Shown here piece after piece: positions 18,435 through 26,665 of a DNA stretch of 64,000 nucleotides. Within the stretch, counting starts at the first letter, position 1, and each line of letters opens with the position of its first letter. Under the pieces are notes generated by a model. It did no database searches. It was not told the origin of the DNA and saw only the letters and a list, made by a program, of their open reading frames with translations. The stretch spans positions 535,446 through 599,445 of the forward strand of contig NZ_JADWYJ010000001.1 of NCBI RefSeq assembly GCF_021354595.1, read 5' to 3'. Origin of the DNA: Maribellus sp. CM-23. GTDB taxonomy: Bacteria > Bacteroidota > Bacteroidia > Bacteroidales > Prolixibacteraceae. The translations under genes and the position numbers were made by a program.

Positions 18435-19997
18435 TCAATATCCGGGTGTTTGCTCCAACTTCGGATCCACATTCAATGTGTTTACATCAACCGGCCACAG
18501 TAATTTGTGCGACTCACTTGCACTTAAAACAGCATCGTTTCCGTAGTTTACCTCGTCAGAAAACACCAACGGTTTTCCCGAACCATCCTGCATGCGACGC
18601 ACATCAAACCAGCGTTTCCCTTCACAAACAAATTCCTTGTCGCGTTCTTCAAGAATGGCCATTTCGTTGGCTTCAAATCCGGCGTTGGTATAGGCATGTA
18701 GGGCAGGGTTGTAATTATCTCCATAAGCTCTTTCGCGCACCTGATTAATGTATTGTGCCGGGTTGCCGTCTTTCATGTTCTCAACCTCTGCCAGCATCAA
18801 CAACACATCGGCATAACGATATACCGGAATGTCGTCAGCATAAACCCGGTTGCCGTCCGCATTAATCAGCCCCATAAATTTGCGCATGATTAAGCCTCCG
18901 TTGATCAGGTCTCCCGTTGTTCCATCCTTGTCGTAAATATCAAGGAATGTGGAATACTTGCGTGAATCGAGTTCATCGAAACTTTCAAACAAGGGGAAAA
19001 TATATTCGTGACGTAATAAACCATTTCCTTTGGTTTCAAGCGGGTCTACAGCGGCCGAACCATCGGCTAAGTATTTGGTTGCAATTGTGTTTAGCTGATA
19101 CCGGAACAAGTAGTGAAAAGTTGTTGATTCTGTATCCAGAAAACGAAGGGTAAAGATGATTTCGTTGTTTCCCTTGTTGTCGTATTCGAAAACAGAAGAA
19201 TAATCATCCAACAGCGAGAATTTTCCCTTTACTTCGTTCAAGGCAGCTTCTGCAACTGCTAAATCGCCAGAAGCAGGAGACTGATCTCCGGTGGTAACTT
19301 TTGCCGACCACAGGTAGATATCTGCTTTTAACAGTAAAGTGGCATATTTAGACCATGTTCCCTTTTGGTTCCCGGTTTCAACGTTCGATCCAAAATAGTT
19401 TTCCGACTGCGTTAAGTCGCTTTTGATAAAATCAAATACCTGCTTTGGAGTGCTTCGCTCGGTATACAAAGGTTCTGCGCTGTTTTCGCCCTGCAATACT
19501 TTCGGATCGGTAATAATTGGCACACCGCCGTAAGTTTTATACAGGTAACTGTATAAGAATGCTCTCAATCCGTACAACTGTCCCAGGTAATAGTTTTTAC
19601 TGGCATCAGTCAGGAAATCTACTTCATTCTCGAGCTTATAAATTCCCAGGTTCACCGGAAGGATTCGTTGGTAAAATCCGCCCCATCCGCTGATACCGGT
19701 TTTATCTTTTGTAAAGTCCTGATCTTTCACCGGGCTTGAATCATTCAGAGAAGTACCGGTTGATCCGGTTCCACTTTTCAGAAGTCCACCTCTTTCTTCT
19801 CCCAAAAGATACAATGTTGAGTGTAGGTCGCGCACCTGGCTGTGCAGACCAAGTATATACCCGTTCACCTGTGCTTCGTTCTGCCAGAAATTCTCACTTC
19901 CATAGTAGTCTATCGGCCCCAAATCCAGCGAATCGCAAGACACTAATGAAACCAAAAAAAGAATTAGAATTTTTGTTTTTATTATATACTTTTTCAT
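18435..19997 (-). CDS. nanU: SusD/RagB-family glycan-binding lipoprotein (NanU-like)
   Basis: The 520-residue product has a lipoprotein signal with Cys21 in LVSCDSL and the SusD TPR-rich helical pattern: NLGIYKLENEVDFL, LYGLRAFLYSYLYKTYGGVPII, a typical SusD N-half motif, and the C-terminal LEERDKEFVCEGKRWFDVRRM. It is the surface lid of the SusC/D pair and would bind sialic acid or sialoglycans, as Tannerella NanU does. It starts 28 bp after the SusC stop. The substrate is inferred from the operon. Confidence 0.92.
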   Translation of the reverse strand: MKKYIIKTKILILFLVSLVSCDSLDLGPIDYYGSENFWQNEAQVNGYILGLHSQVRDLHSTLYLLGEERGGLLKSGTGSTGTSLNDSSPVKDQDFTKDKTGISGWGGFYQRILPVNLGIYKLENEVDFLTDASKNYYLGQLYGLRAFLYSYLYKTYGGVPIITDPKVLQGENSAEPLYTERSTPKQVFDFIKSDLTQSENYFGSNVETGNQKGTWSKYATLLLKADIYLWSAKVTTGDQSPASGDLAVAEAALNEVKGKFSLLDDYSSVFEYDNKGNNEIIFTLRFLDTESTTFHYLFRYQLNTIATKYLADGSAAVDPLETKGNGLLRHEYIFPLFESFDELDSRKYSTFLDIYDKDGTTGDLINGGLIMRKFMGLINADGNRVYADDIPVYRYADVLLMLAEVENMKDGNPAQYINQVRERAYGDNYNPALHAYTNAGFEANEMAILEERDKEFVCEGKRWFDVRRMQDGSGKPLVFSDEVNYGNDAVLSASESHKLLWPVDVNTLNVDPKLEQTPGY

Positions 19998-20025
19998 TTC
20001 TTTTCAATTTTTAAATTAATGCCTC

Positions 20026-23000
20026 TTAGAATTTAACATCTACACCAAAAATTACGGTCTTTGGTACAGAGTACGCAGCATACTGAGCGCCCGAACTAAA
20101 ATTCTCAGGATTGTTTAGTTTAGATGCTGTCAAATAGCCCAGGTTTTGTCCTGTAACTGACAATGTCACTGCTTTCATACCGATTCCTTCGAGCAGCGTT
20201 CCCGGAAGAGAATAAGAAAGCGAAAGCTCTCTGAATGCCAGGTAATCGCCTTTATAAACCCACTGTGTCGACTGACGGGCATAGTTTCTTGAGCCCAACT
20301 GGTCAGCCCAGCGGTATTCGGCAAATTCTGCATTCGGATTATCGACAGTCCATGTATTTTTGGTATCAACAGTGGTATTGTAGGTACCTTGCGCCATGGC
20401 CAGGAACCAGGCACGCTGAGCGTCTACCTGTACAAAACCAAGCGAGTAGTCCATTCGGGCATAGAATTTAAATCCTTTGTAAGCCAACGTAGAAGTAATT
20501 CCACCAAACCATTTCGGACGGGTATTTCCTATTTTTACCATGTCGAAGTTATCGATCACTCCGTCTTCGTTTACATCCAGCCAGTTCATGTCGCCGGGTT
20601 TTAAAGCCAGGCCATTGCCTTTGCTTTCTCCTAAAGCATCCCAGGCCGTTGGTCCATAAACCGGACGGGCATTCGATCCAAACCATCCGGTTGTGATGTC
20701 TTTACGGTCAGCAGCCACTGCGTTCACTTCGTCCCAATCGCTGAATACACCTAAAGCCTTAAATGCGTACAAATCGCCGGGTTGCTGACCTTCCTGGTAT
20801 CCGCCAACCCAAATCAGGTTTCCAGAAGCTCCGTCGTAAACCTGAAATGCACCTTGGCGGTTTCTTTCCAAACCATTGTCCGGAAGCTTTTCCACAATAC
20901 TTTTGTTGTACGAAATATTGGCTGAAACATCCCATTTCCAGTCTCCTTTTCTCAAGGCTTTTACCGACATATCCACTTCCAGCCCCTTGTTTCTGTACTC
21001 TCCGTTGTTGGAGCGGATGGAGCTGATTCCAGAAGATATGGGCAAAGGAATGTTTGCATATTTATCCAATGTCAAACGGTTGTAATACGTAAAGTTGGTA
21101 TTGATCATGTTTTCAAGGAAACTGATGTCGATACCGGCTTCAGCAGTTTTGGTACGCTCCCACTTCAAACCGGGGTTCGCGATGCTACCAACAACATATC
21201 CAACCTGGTTATTGTAGTTTCTTGTTCCATAACTTCCCTGTAATTCGTAGGCGCCAATTCCGGATACGTTACCATTTAATCCGTAGCTGGCTCTTACTTT
21301 CAGGAAAGAAATCAAGGAGCTGTAGTCTTTCATGAAATCTTCCTTGTTCACGATCCAACCGGCTGATACCCCAGGGAAGAACCCCCAACGGTTATCACCG
21401 AGTAAGCGAGAATAGCCGTCGTAACGGAATGTCCCTGAAACCAGGTATTTTTCAGCATAGTCGTAATTCACACGCCCAAAATAAGAGCGAATCCGTTCCT
21501 CGGTATGATAGGTGTCGATCGAACGTTTTCCTTCTTCCGTTGAAGTAAGTCCAAGGTCGCTGAAGTCGTCGGTTGGGGCACCGCTACCGCTGGCACTTAA
21601 GCCGTTCCATTTCTTGTTGTAATATTCGTAACCCACCAGGGCGCTACCCGCATGTTTACCTTTTGTAAGGTCGTAATTCAATACCGCATTATAAGTCTGG
21701 CTTAGCTCTTTGTCGTAGCTGGCCGATGAACTGCGGCTTGTAGACCAAATACCAGGTCTGCTCAGGTAGTCCTTGTTAAATGACTCGTAATATCCCTGAT
21801 CCAACAACCAATGGGCATTCACTTTCAGGCTTAAGTTCGAAAGGAAGTCAATCCTGAAGCCTTGTCCCATAATGAATTTATTGGTATTGTTATCTCTTTT
21901 CAGCTTGTCAATGTTCACCAAGGGGTTTCCATCGCCAACGTTGTTTCCCAAAATCAACTCACCGTCAGGATTGTATTGCCGCTGTGTTGGCGGTGTACTC
22001 TGAATTCGTCCGAAATAGTTCGTTTCATTGGTTGTTGAAACATTGTACCATTTCGCATCGGTAAACTGGAAATTACTGTTGGAAGTAAGCCACGAACGAA
22101 TCTTATACTCGCCGTTGAACGTAAAATTCAACCTTTTGTACCAGGTTTTGGCAGGTTGTCCTTCTGCATCGTAGTAACCAATACCGGCATAATATTTTCC
22201 CCGGTCGTTTGCTCCGCTAAAACTAACATTATAGTCTTGCGTTAAAGCGGGATTGTTAAAAGCATCATCCTCTTTATTGAACTCCGAAAAAATAATCTCC
22301 TGACCGGTTACCGGGTCAATCATGGTTTGCCAGCCTTCGTTGAGCAAGAAAGCCAAATCCGAGTTATAAACCATCGGGCTATATACCGCCAACGATGTTT
22401 TGTTTCCGTCCAGTGCATTACCATTGTCGTCGTAGTAACGGTTGCCAATACCATAAGGTGCAGCGCCGCTCAACGATGACATGCTGCCATATCCGACCCA
22501 GCCCCCTTGCGAATTCTGGTACATTTGAGCCGCATTCTGATAGCCCTTTCTTACCCAGTACAGGTAATCTTCGGCACCTAAGAAGTCATACTCATGAGTC
22601 AGGTAGTTTAAACCGAATTTAGCACTTACTTTTATTTCGGGTTGTCCACCTTTTTTGGTCGTAATCAAAATTACACCGTTGTTGGCGCGCGCTCCGTACA
22701 ATGCGGTTGCACCTGCATCTTTCAGTACCTCAATCGATTCAATGTCGTTCGGGTTGATATCATTAAATGCACCAACCTGACCGTCGATTAACACCAAAGG
22801 AGAACCGGTTCCATCAAAATTGGTACCTCCGCGTAGATAAATAGACGGGGTTGCTCCCGGATTACCCGAGACAGTGGTAACTTTTAACCCAGATACCGCA
22901 CCGGTAAGTGCCTGTGCGGGGTTGGCATGCACACCACCGGTTAGTGTTTCTTCTTTTACCGAAGCAATTGAGTTCGTTAGTTTTGCACGACTCTGCTTCC

Positions 23001-23379
23001 CTCCATAACCCGTTACCACAACTTCGTCCAAAGCCTCGGTAGCGGTTTTCAAAACAACATCCAATGTTTGCTTTCCGGCTACACCCCACTCTTGAGCCAC
23101 CATCCCGATAAACGAGAAAACAAGAATATCATTTTCATCAACGTTTAGCTGATACTCACCATCGATATTGGTGATCGTACCCGCTGTTTTTCCTTTAATA
23201 ACAATTGATACCCCAGGTAAAAGTTCTCCATTTTCTGCAGTCACCTTCCCCGAAACGCTTTTTGCCTGGGCAAACCCTTCTGCCTGGAAAAGCACCAAAC
23301 AAATAATAGCAAGAAGAATTCCCTTACACCTGAGAACCAACCCACTAAGCTTTAGTTTTTTTTCTCTCAAATTACTCAT
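20026..23379 (-). CDS. nanO: SusC/RagA-family TonB-dependent transporter (NanO-like)
   Basis: The 1117-residue protein has a long signal peptide, a CarboxypepD-regulatory-like N-terminal domain (about 40-115: SGKVTAENGELLPGVSIVIKG), a TonB box region DEVVVTGYG, a plug domain (GGVHANPAQALTGAVSGLKV ... YLRGG ... VLIDG ... IESIEVLKDAGATALYGARANNGVILITTKKG), and a 22-strand barrel ending in VDVKF. It would import sialic acid or sialo-oligosaccharides across the outer membrane with its SusD partner. It is the first gene of the operon, so the promoter and operator upstream control the whole set. Confidence 0.93.
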   Translation of the reverse strand: MSNLREKKLKLSGLVLRCKGILLAIICLVLFQAEGFAQAKSVSGKVTAENGELLPGVSIVIKGKTAGTITNIDGEYQLNVDENDILVFSFIGMVAQEWGVAGKQTLDVVLKTATEALDEVVVTGYGGKQSRAKLTNSIASVKEETLTGGVHANPAQALTGAVSGLKVTTVSGNPGATPSIYLRGGTNFDGTGSPLVLIDGQVGAFNDINPNDIESIEVLKDAGATALYGARANNGVILITTKKGGQPEIKVSAKFGLNYLTHEYDFLGAEDYLYWVRKGYQNAAQMYQNSQGGWVGYGSMSSLSGAAPYGIGNRYYDDNGNALDGNKTSLAVYSPMVYNSDLAFLLNEGWQTMIDPVTGQEIIFSEFNKEDDAFNNPALTQDYNVSFSGANDRGKYYAGIGYYDAEGQPAKTWYKRLNFTFNGEYKIRSWLTSNSNFQFTDAKWYNVSTTNETNYFGRIQSTPPTQRQYNPDGELILGNNVGDGNPLVNIDKLKRDNNTNKFIMGQGFRIDFLSNLSLKVNAHWLLDQGYYESFNKDYLSRPGIWSTSRSSSASYDKELSQTYNAVLNYDLTKGKHAGSALVGYEYYNKKWNGLSASGSGAPTDDFSDLGLTSTEEGKRSIDTYHTEERIRSYFGRVNYDYAEKYLVSGTFRYDGYSRLLGDNRWGFFPGVSAGWIVNKEDFMKDYSSLISFLKVRASYGLNGNVSGIGAYELQGSYGTRNYNNQVGYVVGSIANPGLKWERTKTAEAGIDISFLENMINTNFTYYNRLTLDKYANIPLPISSGISSIRSNNGEYRNKGLEVDMSVKALRKGDWKWDVSANISYNKSIVEKLPDNGLERNRQGAFQVYDGASGNLIWVGGYQEGQQPGDLYAFKALGVFSDWDEVNAVAADRKDITTGWFGSNARPVYGPTAWDALGESKGNGLALKPGDMNWLDVNEDGVIDNFDMVKIGNTRPKWFGGITSTLAYKGFKFYARMDYSLGFVQVDAQRAWFLAMAQGTYNTTVDTKNTWTVDNPNAEFAEYRWADQLGSRNYARQSTQWVYKGDYLAFRELSLSYSLPGTLLEGIGMKAVTLSVTGQNLGYLTASKLNNPENFSSGAQYAAYSVPKTVIFGVDVKF

Positions 23380-23451
23380 AAAGTTCTTTTTAAAGTTAGA
23401 TTTAACTTGAGCCGTTCACTTAAAGAAGATCAAAAGGCCCTTTTCAAACTT

Positions 23452-23472
23452 GCCTTATGTATGACATAATGC
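23452..23472. promoter_or_regulatory. Palindromic candidate operator for the FadR/GntR regulator
   Basis: TTATGT-ATG-ACATAA is a perfect 6-bp inverted repeat with a 3-bp spacer, extended to 9 bp on each side with one mismatch (GCcTTATGT / ACATAAtGC). The GT-N3-AC core is that of FadR-subfamily GntR operators. It sits immediately after the -7 box of the predicted nan operon promoter, over the expected start point, and upstream of the divergent regulator gene. Confidence 0.62.
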
Positions 23473-23476
23473 GCAA

Positions 23477-23506
23477 CAAATATAAAGATTAGTTTTTTAA
23501 TTCAAA
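23477..23506 (-). promoter_or_regulatory. Predicted promoter of the nan operon
   Basis: On the minus strand TTTG (23506-23503) is followed after 18 bp by TATATTTG (23484-23477), a full -7 consensus match. The start point would fall near 23470, inside the palindrome, giving a leader of about 90 nt before the SusC ATG at 23379. Confidence 0.6.
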
Positions 23507-23556
23507 ATCATTTTCCAAATTTGTAGCACATTTACAGTGCTAAAATCTAATTCGTT

Positions 23557-24264
23557 ATGGCAAACCAGGATTTGATCCATCATATACCGACCATCGATAC
23601 CAGCAGTTTGGTCGACAAAGTTGAAATGCAGCTTTTGGAAATTTTTATCAACCGGGGGCTTAAAACCGGGGATGTTATTCCCAAGGAAGTTGAACTTGCC
23701 GCTGCCATGGGCGTGAGCCGGACCGTAATAAGAGAATCCTTAACCCGCTTAAAAACAATGGGTTTAATTGATTCAAAAAAACACAAAGGAACCGTTCTTA
23801 CCAGCCCCAACCTGGCACAAATACTTCAGCGCTCCATGATTCCCAAGATACTGGACGACGAAACACTGAAAAACATTTTTGAGATTCGCCTGATCCTTGA
23901 AATAGGCATGGCCGATTCTATTTTTCATCATATCACTGATGACGATATCCGCGAGCTGGAAGAAATCACAGACTCGGAACCGACATCAACCGAAGATGTT
24001 TTGTTTGATATTGATCATGAAATTAAATTTCATGGCAAACTGTATGAGATAACGAACAATGAAACACTGAAAAACTTTCAGACGATTTTACTTCCGGCTT
24101 TCAATTTTACTTACGACAGTGGATTGATCAACAAACCCATCAAAAAGAAAAAACACATTTCACACAAGGGTCTGGTTGAAATCCTAAAAACGGGCAATCC
24201 GAAAAAGTTCAGGGAAGCCATGCGAAAGCACCTGGATAATCATTTCAGCCGCTTGTTTGATTAA
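23557..24264 (+). CDS. FadR-subfamily GntR transcriptional regulator, probable nan repressor
   Basis: The 235-residue protein has an N-terminal winged helix (about 18-84; PKEVELAAAMGVSRTVIRESLTRL is the recognition region) and a C-terminal all-helical FCD ligand domain with the usual metal ligands: an Asp in DIDHEIKFH, His159, His203 and His225. It is divergent from the sialic acid operon with only 177 bp between start codons, and a GntR-like palindrome lies in that space. FCD regulators bind small organic acids, which fits sialic acid or a product of its breakdown as inducer. E. coli NanR is of the same family, but direct orthology is not claimed. Confidence 0.88.
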   Translation: MANQDLIHHIPTIDTSSLVDKVEMQLLEIFINRGLKTGDVIPKEVELAAAMGVSRTVIRESLTRLKTMGLIDSKKHKGTVLTSPNLAQILQRSMIPKILDDETLKNIFEIRLILEIGMADSIFHHITDDDIRELEEITDSEPTSTEDVLFDIDHEIKFHGKLYEITNNETLKNFQTILLPAFNFTYDSGLINKPIKKKKHISHKGLVEILKTGNPKKFREAMRKHLDNHFSRLFD

Positions 24265-24364
24265 AGTTCTATCCCGTTTTCACTGACAACAACAATGATC
24301 TGCCTCTAATTTCAGGACAGAGCTCTTTTTCCTGTCAGCAGGCCATCGCACAAACGCTCAAACA

Positions 24365-24398
24365 AACAATCAGTAAACCATACAAATAGCTGATTGTT
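24365..24398. other. Inverted repeat upstream of the YdhR-like gene
   Basis: AACAATCAG (24365-24373) and CTGATTGTT (24390-24398) form a perfect 9-bp inverted repeat with a 16-nt spacer, 37 bp before the next start codon. It could be an operator or a weak transcript end for the regulator gene. There is no T tract. Confidence 0.4.
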
Positions 24399-24434
24399 GT
24401 TGGTAATGATTCTATTCATTCAAAAAAAGCAGGT

Positions 24435-24743
24435 ATGAGCGCGCAAAAACAAGGAACAATTATGCAGATTGTTCGACTAAAAACAAAACTCAGCGAAGAA
24501 GAGATGCTGAAAATAGCCCACGAGCGTGAACCGCAGTTTAAAGCTATTTCTGGCCTGGTTCAGAAATATTACATCAAAATGGACACGCCGGGCGAGTTCG
24601 GTGGTGTTTACATCTGGGATTCTCCTGAATCGCTGCAGAAATTCCGGCAGTCGGAACTGGCAGCCACCATTGCCCAGGCGTACCAGGGAGTTGAACCTCC
24701 GTCCATAGAAGTAGCCGGTATTTTATTTCAATTGCGGGATTAA
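24435..24743 (+). CDS. YdhR-like dimeric alpha/beta-barrel protein (putative mono-oxygenase)
   Basis: The 102-residue product resembles the YdhR family (ABM-like small ferredoxin-fold dimers): MQIVRLKTKLSEEEML, REPQFKAISGLVQKYYIK, GGVYIWDSPESLQKFR are typical blocks. Family members are called mono-oxygenases by fold, but their substrates are unknown. The first ATG is at 24435; homologues as I recall begin at the second ATG (24462), so the first nine residues are doubtful. It follows the GntR regulator on the same strand after 170 bp and ends 40 bp from a convergent gene. Confidence 0.72.
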   Translation: MSAQKQGTIMQIVRLKTKLSEEEMLKIAHEREPQFKAISGLVQKYYIKMDTPGEFGGVYIWDSPESLQKFRQSELAATIAQAYQGVEPPSIEVAGILFQLRD

Positions 24744-24744
24744 A

Positions 24745-24774
24745 AGCCAGAGTCATTAACTGATATTTCTGGCT
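24745..24774. terminator. Weak bidirectional hairpin between convergent genes
   Basis: AGCCAGA (24745-24751) pairs with TCTGGCT (24768-24774) across a 16-nt loop. It is placed between two convergent stop codons but lacks a T tract on either strand. Confidence 0.3.
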
Positions 24775-24783
24775 CCAACTTCC

Positions 24784-26007
24784 CTAAAATCTGTAGGCTA
24801 CACCCCATTCAATCCAATCGGCACTTCCCCCGTTGCGGGTTTTCAGTGCAATGTGAATATCGGTGTGTTCCGAAATTCCAATTCGGCCCCCGACTCGCAT
24901 GAACCACTTTCCGCGCTGTGTAAACGGCTTGTAAATGTACCGGCCATAATTAAACATAAAGGAAATTCGCTCAATCAGGTAATGAAATCCCACATGCGCC
25001 CCGTAAAAAGTTTTGTCGGAAAAAGCCGTTTGCTGTGGCAACAAATTGTCGTAATAATTCTCAACCGATCCGTCGTAAAACACATCCAATCCTCCGATTG
25101 CCTTTAAGCGGTGCGAAAACTGATAGGCGTACTCAACAGTAACCGAACTCGTCAGATACCTGGGACCTTCGGCCCCGGTTGTATCCACTTCGCCAAATTC
25201 ATTTTTAAATCTTCCGGGACTTTCCTGCATGGTTCCGATGCTACTCATCAGAATAAACTCATGCTTTGGCTCAAATTCGCTTACATCTGCATCGATGTAG
25301 GTAGGACGAACTGCCGGCTGATAACCAGGGTCAGCATGTTTGGTGAAATTTTTTACAGGATTGAAATGATAGGCAGTGGCCAGGTTTAATCCCACCAGGT
25401 TTATGCCTTTTTGCGGAGTAAACGACCGCCCGTTACTAAAGTGAAGGAACGAAAAGCCAAGCGCAATGTCCATCCGATTTGACCATTCGTAATACAACTG
25501 AAGCGAAAAATTTGAATGCAGGTTACTCTTGGCTCCAATGTATTTCTGGTAAGGATTGGTTTCGGCATCGTAAGGCACAAAATCAGTAGCAATACCAATC
25601 TCCACATCTCCGTTTAGCCTGAATTTGCCAAACCTTGCAATGGGCGCTCCATAGAAAAAATAGAAAGAAGCCGGCTTTCCTAACAGCGAATCAACCACTG
25701 TTTTTCCCAGGTCGAAATACGAAACTCCCAATCCATATTGCGGATATCCATGCACCCTTTGCCATTCTTTTCTACCGGTTGATTGGGTGCCCAAGCGAAT
25801 CCCTGTTCCCCAAAATCCATCGCGTAACACACCCGGAGCACCTCCTTCCACCATGTGCCCGCCTTTATAGCCTGTAACCTGGATGTAATTGAACCAACCG
25901 TAATTATCATCCTTTTTTAAATCCTCTTTTTTGAAAGTTGAAAACTCCTGTGCATTCACTACAAACAAGAGAAATAAAGCCGTAACTGAACTTATAAATC
26001 TTTTCAT
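24784..26007 (-). CDS. PagL-like acyloxyacyl hydrolase (outer-membrane lipid A deacylase family)
   Basis: The 407-residue secreted protein has a signal peptide (MKRFISSVTALFLLFVVNAQ) and a central segment FSFLHFSNGRSF that matches the His-x-Ser active-site motif of PagL (here His189 and Ser191). PagL removes the 3-O acyl chain of lipid A. E. coli-size PagL has about 180 residues; this protein has an added C-terminal half with further strand-rich segments ending in WGVAYRF, suggesting a larger outer-membrane barrel. It lies 10 bp after a small lipoprotein gene, probably co-transcribed. Lipid A is the likely substrate, not proven. Confidence 0.75.
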   Translation of the reverse strand: MKRFISSVTALFLLFVVNAQEFSTFKKEDLKKDDNYGWFNYIQVTGYKGGHMVEGGAPGVLRDGFWGTGIRLGTQSTGRKEWQRVHGYPQYGLGVSYFDLGKTVVDSLLGKPASFYFFYGAPIARFGKFRLNGDVEIGIATDFVPYDAETNPYQKYIGAKSNLHSNFSLQLYYEWSNRMDIALGFSFLHFSNGRSFTPQKGINLVGLNLATAYHFNPVKNFTKHADPGYQPAVRPTYIDADVSEFEPKHEFILMSSIGTMQESPGRFKNEFGEVDTTGAEGPRYLTSSVTVEYAYQFSHRLKAIGGLDVFYDGSVENYYDNLLPQQTAFSDKTFYGAHVGFHYLIERISFMFNYGRYIYKPFTQRGKWFMRVGGRIGISEHTDIHIALKTRNGGSADWIEWGVAYRF

Positions 26008-26017
26008 TGCTGCCGTT

Positions 26018-26422
26018 TTAGTTTTGCTTTATAAGTTCGTATCTGAATCTTCGGGGACTGGGTTGGTAAATGTTCCCGGTTGTGTAATCGATAATAAGCG
26101 GAACGCCCCCGATAAGCAGGTCGACAACCGAATATGCCGCACTTTGTTTTCGAAGCAAAACATATTCTTGTGATTCGTAACCTTCTGCTTTCAGCACAAG
26201 AATACTTCCATGTTGTATTTTCTTTTTAGGAACCATTACGGCTCCAGGGGCTTCCCCTACTTTCTCTCCGTCAATAATAACTTCAGCCTTTGGCAAACTT
26301 TCTTTGGAAAATACCAGGCGATGCGACCTCCCCTCCAAAACAGTAGCACAACTGCTAAAAATTGAAAGTGCTACCATTGAGAGAAATAACCTGCTGAATG
26401 AATTCTGAACACTATTTCTCAT
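26018..26422 (-). CDS. Small lipoprotein with PEGA-like domain
   Basis: The ATG at 26422 gives a 134-residue lipoprotein with lipobox FSSC. The middle resembles a PEGA-type surface beta-domain (AEVIIDGEKVGEAPGAVMVPKK ... LVLKAEGYESQEY), followed by a hydrophobic segment and a DYTTGNIYQPSP motif seen in several small bacterial lipoproteins. A candidate -7 box lies 41 bp upstream and would leave almost no leader for the ATG at 26452, favouring the shorter start. It heads a two-gene unit with the PagL-like enzyme; function unknown. Confidence 0.68.
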   Translation of the reverse strand: MRNSVQNSFSRLFLSMVALSIFSSCATVLEGRSHRLVFSKESLPKAEVIIDGEKVGEAPGAVMVPKKKIQHGSILVLKAEGYESQEYVLLRKQSAAYSVVDLLIGGVPLIIDYTTGNIYQPSPRRFRYELIKQN

Positions 26423-26462
26423 AAAACCCGGATTAATGAACTTTCCCGTCATGTGTGGCCAG

Positions 26463-26470
26463 CAAAGTTA
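26463..26470 (-). promoter_or_regulatory. Candidate -7 box of the lipoprotein-PagL unit
   Basis: On the minus strand TAACTTTG matches TANNTTTG, 41 bp before the chosen start codon. No clear TTTG lies at the expected distance upstream. Confidence 0.35.
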
Positions 26471-26665
26471 TTTCAAATTACGAAAATGGTTTTATTAGAC
26501 CTTACGAAAGGTGCCGGGCTTCTCCTTAAAATAACGTGTCATTTATGTTTTAACGATAATGTTTGATACCAAAAGAAACACTACGATTAACAATAATGCC
26601 TTAAAACCTTCACCATCCACTCTCAAAATTACACAAGAGGCCGTCAAAAAAGAGAGCTACCCCCT

